A DNA stretch of 32,221 bases. It comes from Rhizobiaceae bacterium. Its GTDB lineage: Bacteria > Pseudomonadota > Alphaproteobacteria > Rhizobiales > Rhizobiaceae. The DNA lies in assembly GCA_026981655.1 (NCBI GenBank), contig JALSIJ010000022.1, positions 1 through 32,221 of the forward strand, in the 5' to 3' direction. The notes under the pieces were generated by a model. It saw nothing but the letters and a program-made list of their open reading frames with translations, did no database searches and was not told where the DNA came from. Every line of letters starts with the position of its first letter. Positions within the stretch are counted from its first letter, which is position 1. The translations under genes were made by a program, and so were the position numbers. Positions 17,056 to 25,416 of this stretch are shown here, one piece after another.

Positions 17056-17916
17056 ATGTTACAAATTCCCAACAAAGGCTATACCAGCAAACCTTTCGGT
17101 CATTTTTCCCCGCCGGGCATTGTTGATAAAACCCTGTCCGCATTGCGCACGGCGGGATTGATGCGCGGGCAATTTAGAAAATTCATTGCCAATTGGATCA
17201 AACGCGGCAACGAAGGCCCCTGGGATGTGGAAATACGAAAATACCAGGCCCGTATTTTTCTCCATGATAATTCATGTGAACTAAAAGCCTATCTGGCCGG
17301 TAACGCCTATTGCAATGATGAATTTAAGCTGATTGCAGAACAGCTTCCCAAAAACAAGGAACCGGTTTTCGTCGACATTGGTGCCAATGCCGGGCTTTTC
17401 ACCCTGCACGCCCATAGCGTCACCTCAAAAGATGCCAAAATCCTGTCAATCGAGCCAAACCCAATTCTTGTTTCACGCCTGACATTTAATATATCAGCCA
17501 ATAAGGCTGCCGATAAATGCACGGTTTACCCGCTTGCTTTGGGTGCGAGCGAAGGTGAAGCTGAGTTTACCTGTACCGCTGATATGGGATCGGGCGCATT
17601 GGCAACCGGTGCAAATGAAAATGGCACCAAATTCACCGCCCGGGTTGTTCCGCTAATAAACCTGCTCAGCGATGAAGGCATTACCAAAATCGACATTCTA
17701 AAAATCGATATTGAAGGCTTTGAAGACAAGGTAATGCACCCGTTTTTCTCCGTCGCACCGAAATCTCTCTATCCTGAATATGTTATTATCGAAAACAATA
17801 TTGAGGAGTGGGAAATAGATTGCATCGCACAAATGACCGCCCTTGGCTATCGGGTTATCATGGCCAACAAGGCCAATATTGCGCTTCACTACCAACCAGA
17901 CAACCGGCCCGGATAA
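17056..17916 (+). CDS. FkbM-family SAM-dependent methyltransferase
   Basis: A 286-residue FkbM-type methyltransferase, a class that O-methylates sugars or small molecules. Residues about 1-100 are a variable N-terminal region. The SAM fold starts with motif I VFVDIGANAGLF at 104-115, then ILSIEPNP, then the FkbM signature ILKIDIEGFE near residue 217, and ends with a beta-strand rich tail. No membrane segment or signal is seen. The ribosome site is weak (AGAG). It lies between sdhA and sdhB in the same direction; a role in complex II is not expected from the family, so it may methylate a surface glycan while riding in the operon. Confidence 0.87.
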   Translation: MLQIPNKGYTSKPFGHFSPPGIVDKTLSALRTAGLMRGQFRKFIANWIKRGNEGPWDVEIRKYQARIFLHDNSCELKAYLAGNAYCNDEFKLIAEQLPKNKEPVFVDIGANAGLFTLHAHSVTSKDAKILSIEPNPILVSRLTFNISANKAADKCTVYPLALGASEGEAEFTCTADMGSGALATGANENGTKFTARVVPLINLLSDEGITKIDILKIDIEGFEDKVMHPFFSVAPKSLYPEYVIIENNIEEWEIDCIAQMTALGYRVIMANKANIALHYQPDNRPG

Positions 17917-17954
17917 TACCGGGCGCGTCACCACACGAAAAGGTCTGATAGATC

Positions 17955-18734
17955 ATGGTCGAACTTACGCTACCTAAAAACTCCCGTGTTACCGATGGCA
18001 AAACCTGGACCAAGGTAGAAGCAGCAGCTCCCGCTCGCGAATATAAAATTTATCGCTGGTCGCCTGATGATGAGGGCAACCCGAAAGTTGATACTTATTA
18101 TGTCAACACAGATGATTGCGGACCGATGGTGCTGGATGCACTTATCTGGATTAAAAACAATGTCGACCCGACACTGACCTTCCGCCGCTCCTGCCGGGAA
18201 GGTATTTGCGGCTCTTGCGCCATGAATATCGATGGCACCAACACACTTGCCTGCACCAAAGGCATGGATGAGGTTGAGGGCACGATTAAAATCTATCCAT
18301 TGCCGCATATGCCGGTGGTCAAGGATCTGGTGGCCGACCTTACCAATTTCTATGCCCAGCATCGCTCCATCGAACCGTGGCTGAAAACCACCACGCCAAA
18401 GCCTGAAAAAGAATGGCCACAATCGCATTTTGACCGCGAAAAACTCGACGGTCTATATGAGTGTATTCTTTGCGCCTGCTGCTCGACCTCCTGCCCTTCC
18501 TATTGGTGGAATGGCGATCGTTATTTAGGCCCGGCCGTATTGTTGCAAGCCTATCGCTGGCTGATTGACAGCCGCGATGAAGCTACCGGTGACCGGCTGG
18601 ATGATCTTGAAGACCCATTCCGGCTCTATCGCTGTCATACCATTATGAACTGCACGCAGGCCTGCCCCAAAGGGTTGAACCCGGCCAAGGCAATTGCCGA
18701 AATTAAGAAAATGATGGTTGAGCGGCGGGTTTAG
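17955..18734 (+). CDS. sdhB: Succinate dehydrogenase iron-sulfur subunit
   Basis: SdhB, 259 residues, carries electrons from SdhA through [2Fe-2S], [4Fe-4S] and [3Fe-4S] clusters to the membrane anchors. The [2Fe-2S] motif is [10 protein letters not shown] with a later C near LACTKG; the other clusters use [16 protein letters not shown] and [17 protein letters not shown]. The length and motif order are normal, and the C-terminus [14 protein letters not shown] is typical. The ATG has AAAGG about 11 bases upstream. It is separated from sdhA by 1,235 bases holding two other genes in the same orientation, so it is presumably still part of the operon. A structured element follows its stop immediately. 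Confidence 0.97.
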   Translation: MVELTLPKNSRVTDGKTWTKVEAAAPAREYKIYRWSPDDEGNPKVDTYYVNTDDCGPMVLDALIWIKNNVDPTLTFRRSCREGICGSCAMNIDGTNTLACTKGMDEVEGTIKIYPLPHMPVVKDLVADLTNFYAQHRSIEPWLKTTTPKPEKEWPQSHFDREKLDGLYECILCACCSTSCPSYWWNGDRYLGPAVLLQAYRWLIDSRDEATGDRLDDLEDPFRLYRCHTIMNCTQACPKGLNPAKAIAEIKKMMVERRV

Positions 18735-18925
18735 AGCCTGCTTCACATTTACATGGAAGCAGTCAGGCTGCGATTGGAGCCCGACTTGCAAATTGATTGA
18801 ATCAATTTGAGGGCGGAACCGGCCCGATGCGAATGCATCGCTCCCGCGAAGGCTGGTGCGTAGCATCAAGTGGCCGTGAGCGAAAAAACAGAGCGATTCC
18901 GTCAAAGACGGAAACTCTAGAGTTT
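18735..18925 (+). repeat. Dispersed structured element, copy A (after sdhB)
   Basis: A full-length copy that begins directly after the sdhB stop. Hairpins in order: CTGCTTC (18738-18744) with GAAGCAG (18756-18762); CAAATTGAT (18789-18797) with ATCAATTTG (18801-18809); CGATGC (18825-18830) with GCATCG (18835-18840); TGGTGC (18854-18859) with GCATCA (18863-18868); then the box GCCGTGAGCGAAAAAA (18873-18888) and TTCCGTC (18897-18903) with GACGGAA (18907-18913), flanked by AGAG and CTCT. It ends in the palindrome AAACTCTAGAGTTT. Copy B (28687-28834) matches it with pairing-preserving changes. Confidence 0.65.
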
Positions 18926-18952
18926 ATAATCCGCCCGGCGCGTAACCTCAGC

Positions 18953-19189
18953 CTATGATCCTGACTTGTTGCCATATGGCATAATATCGGCAGGTCGCAA
19001 AACAGCTGCAACCGTTTGCCCGACAACATCGCAGGTAAATCCAGCGGCGCTTTTGTCAGCCATGCCAGATGCTGTAAATTGATTGTTCTCAACACGAATA
19101 TCGGTCTGGGCAACCTGAACACTGCTCAGGCTTGTGGCAACAAAGATTGTTGAAATAGACAATGATTTGGCACTACAAAATATGCACAT
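18953..19189 (-). CDS. Possible small secreted hypothetical protein
   Basis: A weak candidate of 78 residues on the minus strand in the 565-bp gap between sdhB and the hydroxylase large subunit. The ATG at 19189 has CGAGGA about 11 bases upstream. Residues about 1-28 are hydrophobic and Ser-rich, ending near VQVAQ, so it could be a signal peptide; two Cys are in the first five residues and one more lies in AGFTCDVV. I recognise no family. Its C-terminus runs close to element copy A. It may not be a real gene. Confidence 0.35.
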   Translation of the reverse strand: MCIFCSAKSLSISTIFVATSLSSVQVAQTDIRVENNQFTASGMADKSAAGFTCDVVGQTVAAVLRPADIMPYGNKSGS

Positions 19190-19299
19190 ATTATTTAAAA
19201 TCCTCGGCCAAGTGGGCTCGTTTTGATTCATCTAATACAACTACCTAAGCCAGATTGAAGGTCTCAACAAGCCGGGGAGACAATTTGTCATCAGGCAGC

Positions 19300-21576
19300 T
19301 CAGGCAACAAAGTCTATTTCTTTCGATAAGGGCATGGTGCGAATACGTTTGCCGGTTGCGGCATAAATTGCATTGGCTAGGGCTGGAATGGATGGCGGCG
19401 TACCCACCTCACCCACACCACCCATATATTCCGCATCCTGCAGAATTTCCACATGGATATTCGGACACTGGCCCATGCGCATGGCATCATAATCATCAAA
19501 ATTACCCTGCTCAACGCTCCCATCGTCAAAGGTAATTTCCTGCCCCATAGCCGATGATAAACCAAAGATAATACCCGACATCACTTGCGCCTTGATGATG
19601 GAAGGATCCAACGCCTCGCCCACATCGACTGCACACCAGACATTTTCAATTTTCACCTCACCATCAATTACCGAAACTTCAACCACTTCAGCCACCCACG
19701 CGCCGAAAGATAGAGTAAAGGCAATGCCTTTGCCGCGTCCTTCAATAGTCTCAGCGCCCCAATTAGCCATTGCAGCTGCTTTTTTAACAACACCAATGGC
19801 TGTCGGATGGTCCTTCATCAGGCCAAGGCGAAAATCCACAGGATCAATTTTAGCTTTAACCGCAATTTCATCCATAAAGCTCTCGTTGAAAAACCCGTTA
19901 AAGGAATTGCCAACCGCCCGCCAGAAACCAACAGGAACGGATAGTTGTGCCTTGATCGCCGATACCCGGTAATTAGCGATTGTATAGGGTTGGTCAAAAA
20001 CCCCTTCAATAATGGTCTTATCCGGCCCTGCCGGTGAAAGTGAAGGGAAAGTCCGCCCCATAAAACTGGCAATAATCGAAGGCGAGGCAATGCGCGCATC
20101 AAATGCTGCAAGCGTGCCGTTTTTATCCAGCCTTGCCTTGAATTTCGCCATGGCCACCGGGCGATAGGTATCATGGCGAGTATCTTCCTCACGCGTCCAT
20201 GTTACCTTAACCGGTTTTTCGTCCGCGTGTTTGGCAAGCCTGGTGGCGAAGCGGCAAAAATCCACCTCGGCCCGCCGTCCAAAACCGCCGCCCAAAAATG
20301 TTGTGTGAACCTTGGTGTCTTCTTCTTCAACTCCGGCCTCATAGGCACAATCAGCCCGAATGATCGTCGGCGCTTGATTGGGTGCCCAGACCTCCAACTT
20401 CCCGCCCTTCAACCATGCGGTTGCATTCATCGGTTCCATACAGGCATGGGCCAGATAGGGCACATAATATTCCGCTTCCACTACGTTGGGGCGCGGCGCA
20501 TCTGCAAAAGCCGTTTCCGCATCACCATCATTTCGAAGACTATCCCCCGCGCCGCCTTTTAAGGCTTTTGCCAGCACCGCATTAATGTCCTTGGTGGCTG
20601 CCGGATAATCGGACTTATCCCATTTAATATCCACCGCCTCAGCCGCCTTGAATGCGGCCCATGTATTGGTCGCAATTACTCCGATACCACCACCAAAAGC
20701 TTCATTTTCCGGCCCGCCCATATCAACGATCTTGATAACGCCGGGCATTTTTTCTGCCTTTGATGCATCAAAGCTGAGCATTTTCCCGCCAAGATAGGGG
20801 TTCATGCGAATAGTGCCATAAACCATATCCGGCAGGTCGACATCGATGCCAAAAATCGGCGCACCGGTAACCTTGGCAAGCATATCTGTACGCTTTTGCG
20901 GTTTACCCAGGATTTTCCATTCAGATTTGGGCTTGAGCTTAATTTCCGCTGGCGGGTCCAGTTTTGCCGCATCCATTGCCAATTCACCATAAGCAATCCG
21001 GGTCACGCCACTAATGACAAAACCATTATCGGTTTTAAGGGAGCCAACATCAACGCCAAGCTGATTGGCGGCGGCAAGTTTAAGTGTTTCACGTGCGGCA
21101 CACCCGGCCTGACGCATTTTTATATATGCATCCTTTGTTGAAGATGAGCCACCGGTTACCTGAATGCCGGTAAATTTGGACACCACACCCATAGCACCGC
21201 GCATCATATTGGAGACAATACCGCGCTCATAATGGGGAAATGGCGTGCCATCTTCCAGCATTCCGGAATTATGATAGGCGAATGATGCAGGACCATGCTC
21301 GACGGTAATTTTCTTAAAATCCACGTCCAGCTCTTCCGCCACAAGGGCGGCTAACGTGGTGCTTATACCCTGCCCCATTTCGGCGCGCGGAGCGATGATC
21401 GTGATTTGATTGTCGCTGGTGATTTTCACATATGGATTGAAGGTCGCCTCACCTTCAGCCAACTCACCCTCAAGCGGATTATCGTAAGGTTTAATATATT
21501 TGTAATAACCAAAGGCCACCCCGCCAACAATTGCAGCAGAACCAATTAAAAACGTACGTCTTAAAATCTTGCCCAT
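19300..21576 (-). CDS. Molybdopterin-binding large subunit, isoquinoline 1-oxidoreductase (IorB)-type
   Basis: A 758-residue large subunit of the xanthine dehydrogenase/aldehyde oxidase superfamily, IorB branch, which hydroxylates aldehydes or N-heterocycles with a molybdenum cofactor. The N-terminus has LRRTFLIGS and a hydrophobic stretch to about 25, a likely Tat signal, giving a periplasmic or membrane-anchored enzyme. Visible motifs: EMGQGISTTLAALVAEELDV, LGKPQKRTDMLAKVTG, LGGGFGRRAEVDF, HACMEPMNA, GFWRAVGNSFNGFF, and GGVGEVGTPPSIPALANAIYAATGKR with the catalytic glutamate. It starts at 21576, one base after the stop of the small-subunit gene, so translation is coupled. The substrate is unknown, and no maturation or cytochrome genes adjoin. 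Confidence 0.92.
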   Translation of the reverse strand: MGKILRRTFLIGSAAIVGGVAFGYYKYIKPYDNPLEGELAEGEATFNPYVKITSDNQITIIAPRAEMGQGISTTLAALVAEELDVDFKKITVEHGPASFAYHNSGMLEDGTPFPHYERGIVSNMMRGAMGVVSKFTGIQVTGGSSSTKDAYIKMRQAGCAARETLKLAAANQLGVDVGSLKTDNGFVISGVTRIAYGELAMDAAKLDPPAEIKLKPKSEWKILGKPQKRTDMLAKVTGAPIFGIDVDLPDMVYGTIRMNPYLGGKMLSFDASKAEKMPGVIKIVDMGGPENEAFGGGIGVIATNTWAAFKAAEAVDIKWDKSDYPAATKDINAVLAKALKGGAGDSLRNDGDAETAFADAPRPNVVEAEYYVPYLAHACMEPMNATAWLKGGKLEVWAPNQAPTIIRADCAYEAGVEEEDTKVHTTFLGGGFGRRAEVDFCRFATRLAKHADEKPVKVTWTREEDTRHDTYRPVAMAKFKARLDKNGTLAAFDARIASPSIIASFMGRTFPSLSPAGPDKTIIEGVFDQPYTIANYRVSAIKAQLSVPVGFWRAVGNSFNGFFNESFMDEIAVKAKIDPVDFRLGLMKDHPTAIGVVKKAAAMANWGAETIEGRGKGIAFTLSFGAWVAEVVEVSVIDGEVKIENVWCAVDVGEALDPSIIKAQVMSGIIFGLSSAMGQEITFDDGSVEQGNFDDYDAMRMGQCPNIHVEILQDAEYMGGVGEVGTPPSIPALANAIYAATGKRIRTMPLSKEIDFVA

Positions 21577-21577
21577 T

Positions 21578-22030
21578 TTATGCCCCCATCTTTTCTGCTG
21601 CGCGATGGATCGCAGAACGAATCCTCGGATAGGTGCCACAGCGGCAAAGATTGGTCATCGCCTCGCTGATTTGATCATCATTCGGTTTGGGGTTTTCATT
21701 CAGCAAGGCAATAGCGGCCAATATTTGCCCCGATTGACAATAACCACATTGCGGCACCTGCTCATCAATCCAGGCTTGCTGAACCACATGCAATTTCTCG
21801 CCGCTGGAAACCCCTTCAATCGTGGTGATCGCCCCATTAACACTGCCAACAGTGACAGAACAGGAGCGTTGCGGTTCGCCGTCAATCAACACCGTGCAAG
21901 CACCGCACGCCCCAATACCGCAGCCAAACTTTGGCCCTTTAATGCCTATAAGGTCACGCAAGGCCCACAGCAGTGGCATTTCAGGATCAACGTCAATATT
22001 CTTGACATTCCCATTGATTGTAAGCTTCAC
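21578..22030 (-). CDS. [2Fe-2S] small subunit of the IorAB-type hydroxylase
   Basis: The 150-residue iron-sulfur partner of the adjacent large subunit. The plant-type [2Fe-2S] cluster uses C37, C42, C45 and C57 (GCGIGACGACT...SC), and the second cluster uses CGYCQSGQ and NLCRCGTY. The start is best placed at a GTG at 22030: GGAGG lies 7 bases before it, and this gives the standard MKLTING N-terminus. The ATG two codons earlier (22036) is only 1 base from that ribosome site. It is the first gene of the pair. Electrons from the hydroxylated substrate pass through it to an unseen acceptor. Confidence 0.92.
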   Translation of the reverse strand: MKLTINGNVKNIDVDPEMPLLWALRDLIGIKGPKFGCGIGACGACTVLIDGEPQRSCSVTVGSVNGAITTIEGVSSGEKLHVVQQAWIDEQVPQCGYCQSGQILAAIALLNENPKPNDDQISEAMTNLCRCGTYPRIRSAIHRAAEKMGA

Positions 22031-22058
22031 CAGCATTCCTCCTGCAATTCAATTTGCT

Positions 22059-22073
22059 TTGACAAATCGTCAA
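22059..22073. promoter_or_regulatory. Inverted repeat TTGAC-N5-GTCAA upstream of the hydroxylase genes
   Basis: TTGAC (22059-22063) and GTCAA (22069-22073) are separated by five bases, about 30-45 bases upstream of the small-subunit start. Its size and place fit a dimer-binding operator. No regulator gene is next to it. Confidence 0.35.
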
Positions 22074-22130
22074 TTTCTGGCCAAACAGAAATACCATTGT
22101 CCAAGTACCAGATAAGTCAATTTTACATAT

Positions 22131-22147
22131 CAAAGAAGTCTTCTTTG
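22131..22147. promoter_or_regulatory. 17-base palindrome CAAAGAAG-T-CTTCTTTG
   Basis: A perfect 8+1+8 palindrome in the 416-bp gap between the hydroxylase pair and ispG. It could be an operator for either divergent transcript. The rest of this gap (22037-22446) holds the repeat above and the strong hairpin at 22265-22300; I see no coding sequence in it. Confidence 0.35.
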
Positions 22148-22261
22148 CAATTCTTTACAATTAGGGCATGGACTCAATTAGGAATACGGCTGTGCAGCAT
22201 AATAATTTTGCTTCCACAAGGCGAAAATGATCGATTTAGTCGGGCACCAATGAGGAGTCTT

Positions 22262-22345
22262 CACCCCATGAGGGCGAAATTATCATGCCGCCCTCATGGG
22301 CTGGGGTAAAATGACCCACTTCAGTGTCGAAAAGCCTTGCCGATG
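22262..22345 (+). repeat. Strong 12-bp hairpin, possible distant member of the dispersed element
   Basis: CCCATGAGGGCG (22265-22276) pairs perfectly with CGCCCTCATGGG (22289-22300) around a 12-base loop. Directly after it GGCTGGGG...TGACCCA (TGGG 22302-22305 with CCCA 22315-22318) and GTCGAAAAG echo the GGCTGGGG...GTCCCA...GCGAAAA order in copy B. It lies about 150 bases upstream of ispG. It could be an attenuator or terminator, but no T-run follows. Membership in the family is uncertain. Confidence 0.45.
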
Positions 22346-22446
22346 GGCCGCTTCGCCTGTATTTTTCTCCTTGATTTGAACCATTTTACCTCCCACACAG
22401 TTCACAATCTTAATTGGGTTCAGACCCTAACCACAGGCACAAAGCA

Positions 22447-23712
22447 TTGACCCAATCATGTGATCCGTTTTTAAGCAAACCACTTGCCCGCAGAAAGACC
22501 ATTGGCGTGAGTGTCGGTGACGTGATCGTGGGCGCAAACGCCCCCATTGTTGTCCAGTCGATGACCAATACCGATACGGCAGATATTGAAGCAACCGTCT
22601 CGCAGATTGCAGCACTTGCCGACGCGGGTTCCGAGCTTGTACGCATAACCGTTGACAAGAATGAAGCCGCCGCCGCTGTTCCCCATATTCGAGACGCTTT
22701 GCAAAAACGTGGCATTAACGTACCATTGGTAGGAGATTTCCACTATATTGGACACAAGCTTCTGGCCGATCATCCTGCCTGCGCTGAGGCGCTTGCCAAA
22801 TATCGCATCAACCCCGGCAATGTTGGTTTTAAAGAGAAAAAAGACAAACAATTCAACGCCATCGTTGAAACCGCGATAAAATTTAACAAACCGGTTCGCA
22901 TTGGCGTTAATTGGGGATCACTCGATCAGGTTTTGCTCACTCGGTTAATGGACGAAAATTCCGCAAGCCAAAACCCCAAAACGGCGGAAGAAATCATGCG
23001 CGAAACTATTGTACAATCCGCCCTGATTTCAGGCAAACAGGCCGAAGAAATTGGTCTGGGTCGTGATAGCATTATTCTATCCGCCAAGGTTTCGCAGGTA
23101 CAGGATCTCATCGCCGTTTATACCGAACTTGCCAGCCGTTCCAACTACGCGCTTCATCTGGGCCTGACAGAAGCAGGCATGGGCACCAAGGGCGTGGTTG
23201 CCTCAAGTGCGGCAATGGCCATAATTTTACAGCAGGGCATTGGCGATACCATCCGCATTTCGCTTACCCCCAAACCAAATGGCGACCGCACCACCGAAGT
23301 ACAGGTCGCACAGGAGCTATTGCAGGTGATGGGCTTTCGCTCATTTGTACCGATTGTCGCCGCATGCCCCGGTTGCGGACGCACCACATCGACGGTTTTC
23401 CAGCACCTGGCGGAAAAAATTCAAAATCAACTGCGTGAGAACATGCCAAAATGGCGGGAAAAATACCCCGGCGTAGAAAACCTGAAAGTCGCGGTCATGG
23501 GCTGCATTGTTAACGGGCCGGGCGAATCCAAACACGCTGACATTGGCATTTCCCTGCCCGGCACCGGCGAAACACCGGCAGCCCCCGTTTTCATCGATGG
23601 TAAAAAAGCCAAAACCCTGCGTGGCGAAACGATCGCCGAAGATTTCGAACTGCTTGTTCATGAATATGTAGTGGCTCGATACGGCTCCGGCGCGGCAAAA
23701 GAACAGACTTGA
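22447..23712 (+). CDS. ispG: 4-hydroxy-3-methylbut-2-en-1-yl diphosphate synthase
   Basis: IspG (GcpE) reductively converts MEcPP to HMBPP in the MEP isoprenoid pathway with a [4Fe-4S] cluster. Cluster cysteines are C307 and C310 in ACPGCGRTT and C353 in [18 protein letters not shown], followed by a conserved glutamate. The TIM-barrel half begins [27 protein letters not shown] and [11 protein letters not shown] are typical. The frame has no ATG start: TTG at 22447 gives MTQSCDPFL, matching the spacing to [10 protein letters not shown] in relatives, and TTG at 22414 is an alternative. Both lack a good ribosome site. A 421-residue product fits the alphaproteobacterial form. It is essential in most bacteria. 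Confidence 0.96.
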   Translation: MTQSCDPFLSKPLARRKTIGVSVGDVIVGANAPIVVQSMTNTDTADIEATVSQIAALADAGSELVRITVDKNEAAAAVPHIRDALQKRGINVPLVGDFHYIGHKLLADHPACAEALAKYRINPGNVGFKEKKDKQFNAIVETAIKFNKPVRIGVNWGSLDQVLLTRLMDENSASQNPKTAEEIMRETIVQSALISGKQAEEIGLGRDSIILSAKVSQVQDLIAVYTELASRSNYALHLGLTEAGMGTKGVVASSAAMAIILQQGIGDTIRISLTPKPNGDRTTEVQVAQELLQVMGFRSFVPIVAACPGCGRTTSTVFQHLAEKIQNQLRENMPKWREKYPGVENLKVAVMGCIVNGPGESKHADIGISLPGTGETPAAPVFIDGKKAKTLRGETIAEDFELLVHEYVVARYGSGAAKEQT

Positions 23713-23766
23713 AACTTTATGATAACGAAGTAGTCTGGCCTAAATTCAACCAATGGTCAGATATTC

Positions 23767-24240
23767 ATGCTTCAATCAATCAAAAAATTCATCAAAGACA
23801 TATCTTCAATTGGCAAAGAAGATGACAGCCCACCGCTGTTTGACCCGACAGATAAAAAACTGGCCGCAGCAGCACTGATGTTCCATGTCATTGCAGCTGA
23901 TGGTGTTGTGCAGGAAGAGGAAGAAACAAAACTGCGTTCAATCCTGTGCACCCATTACGATGTGGACGACGCCGATATTGATAAACTTCTCGAACAGGCA
24001 AGAATGGCAGACAGCGAGGCGGTTGATCTTTACGCCTTCACCAGCACATTGAAAAGCCATGCATCCAATGACGAACGCATTTTACTTATTGAAGACCTAT
24101 GGGAAATGGTATTTGCCGATGGTGAACTACACGAATTTGAAGATAATATTGTTTGGCGGGTAGCAGAGCTTATCGCCGTTAGCCCGCAAGACCGCATGGC
24201 AATGAAGCAGCGCGTGCAAAAAAGGCATAGTTCAGAGTAG
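23767..24240 (+). CDS. TerB-like (tellurite resistance/co-chaperone-type) domain protein
   Basis: A 157-residue soluble protein. After a 27-residue basic/acidic start, one all-helical TerB-like domain spans about 28-150: LAAAALMFHVIAADGVVQEEEE near 30-52 and the second half MVFADGELHEFEDNIVWRVAEL near 115-137 carry the paired acidic AADG/FADG motifs of the family, which resemble metal-binding loops. Despite the name, most single-domain members have no proven tellurite role. It follows ispG by 54 bases and precedes the amidotransferase by 25, so it may share a transcript. Confidence 0.85.
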   Translation: MLQSIKKFIKDISSIGKEDDSPPLFDPTDKKLAAAALMFHVIAADGVVQEEEETKLRSILCTHYDVDDADIDKLLEQARMADSEAVDLYAFTSTLKSHASNDERILLIEDLWEMVFADGELHEFEDNIVWRVAELIAVSPQDRMAMKQRVQKRHSSE

Positions 24241-24265
24241 TCTTATAAATGTAACAGGATCCCGC

Positions 24266-25003
24266 ATGCATTTGACAGAAAACAACGAACAAAAGCCGAA
24301 AATCCTGATCATCCTGCACCAGGAAAATTCAACCCCCGGCCGGGTTGGGCAAATGCTGGTCGAACGCGGATTCACCCTCGACATAAGGCGCCCTCCGCTG
24401 GGCCATCCCCTGCCTGACACACTGGAACATCACGCAGGTGCGGTCATGTTTGGTGGCCCAATGAGCGCCAATGACAAGGAAGAATATGTTAAACGCGAAA
24501 CCGACTGGCTGGCTATTCCGCTGCGCGAAGAAAAGCCATTTTTTGGCATCTGCCTCGGCGCACAAAAGCTGGTGCGTCATCTTGGCGGCAAGGTAACGCT
24601 CCACCCTGAACAACAGGTCGAAATCGGCTATTACCCGCTACATCCAACGCCAGCCGGTGAGGCCATGATGGATTGGCCCAAAATGGTCTATCAATGGCAC
24701 CGCGAAGGCTTTGATCTTCCCGCCGGCGCGGAACTTTTAGCCAGGGGTGAAGTGTTTGAAAATCAGGCATTTCGTTACGGTAAAAATGCTTTTGCGGTAC
24801 AGTTTCACAGCGAATTAACACTGGCAATGATGCACCGCTGGACCGTAAAAGGCGCCTACCGCATGCAATCGCCCGGTGCGCAAAACAAGGCCCAGCACCT
24901 TGCCCAGCGCCCCCTATATGACCCGGCAATTAAACAATGGCTATGCGAATTTCTAGACATCTGGATAGGTGATGCCAGCAAAGCTAAAAAGAAAGCAGCT
25001 TAA
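24266..25003 (+). CDS. Class-I glutamine amidotransferase domain protein
   Basis: A 245-residue stand-alone class-I glutamine amidotransferase (GuaA-like GATase fold). The triad is complete: nucleophile C96 in FGICLGAQ, H181 and E183 in VQFHSELT; FGGPMSAND near 65 forms the oxyanion-side loop. A basic Lys/Ala-rich tail ends the protein. Relatives release ammonia from glutamine or hydrolyse gamma-glutamyl compounds; the acceptor is unknown and no synthase partner is adjacent. The ATG has AGGAT 6 bases upstream. Confidence 0.88.
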   Translation: MHLTENNEQKPKILIILHQENSTPGRVGQMLVERGFTLDIRRPPLGHPLPDTLEHHAGAVMFGGPMSANDKEEYVKRETDWLAIPLREEKPFFGICLGAQKLVRHLGGKVTLHPEQQVEIGYYPLHPTPAGEAMMDWPKMVYQWHREGFDLPAGAELLARGEVFENQAFRYGKNAFAVQFHSELTLAMMHRWTVKGAYRMQSPGAQNKAQHLAQRPLYDPAIKQWLCEFLDIWIGDASKAKKKAA

Positions 25004-25056
25004 CCAAATTTCTGTTTTTCATCCGCAACCGGCTTAATTCCACCAGTTTCCCCTTG

Positions 25057-25084
25057 TTGCAAGGCTGGTTCATCGTTACATAAT
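25057..25084 (+). promoter_or_regulatory. Candidate promoter of the YggT-DUF167 pair
   Basis: TTGCAA (25057-25062) and CATAAT (25079-25084) are 16 bases apart, ending 41 bases before the YggT ATG. The AGGAG ribosome site at about 25113 is clear. Confidence 0.35.
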
Positions 25085-25125
25085 GCGAAGCAGAAAACAT
25101 CAATTCGCTTTCAGGAGCTATTCCC

Positions 25126-25416
25126 ATGAGATCTATTCTCGACATTGTTCTAATTGTCCTCGACCTCTATTGGTGGATTATTATCGGCAGTGCGGTATTT
25201 TCATGGCTCCATGCCTTCAATGTTGTTAATATGAGCAATCAGGTTGTCGCCTCAATTGGCAACTTTTTGCACCAGATGACCGAGCCATTGCTGCGGCCCA
25301 TTCGCCGGGTCATGCCAAACCTTGGCACAATTGACTTATCACCAATCATCTTGCTTTTAGGCGTAATTTTCGCCCAATCCATTATTGGCCGTTACATCTA
25401 CCCTTATGTATTTTGA
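25126..25416 (+). CDS. YggT family membrane protein
   Basis: A 96-residue inner-membrane protein with two membrane helices (about 5-28 and 66-92) and the family loop LHQMTEPLLRPIRRVMPNLGTIDLSP at about 48-73. YggT proteins are linked to osmotic tolerance and, in other bacteria, to cell-division or cofactor roles; the exact job is unsettled. The ATG has AGGAG 8 bases upstream. Its stop overlaps the start of the DUF167 gene, the usual partner, so the two are coupled. Confidence 0.92.
   Translation: MRSILDIVLIVLDLYWWIIIGSAVFSWLHAFNVVNMSNQVVASIGNFLHQMTEPLLRPIRRVMPNLGTIDLSPIILLLGVIFAQSIIGRYIYPYVF

Noticed and set aside
18912-18925. Palindrome AAACTCTAGAGTTT as an insertion-sequence end
   Set aside because: No matching inverted end with target duplication and no transposase was found; it is better explained as the end of structured element copy A.
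21569-22309. A 246-codon plus-strand frame opposite the [2Fe-2S] subunit
   Set aside because: Mostly antisense to a clear gene and continuing into a non-coding gap; no family pattern or ribosome site supports it.
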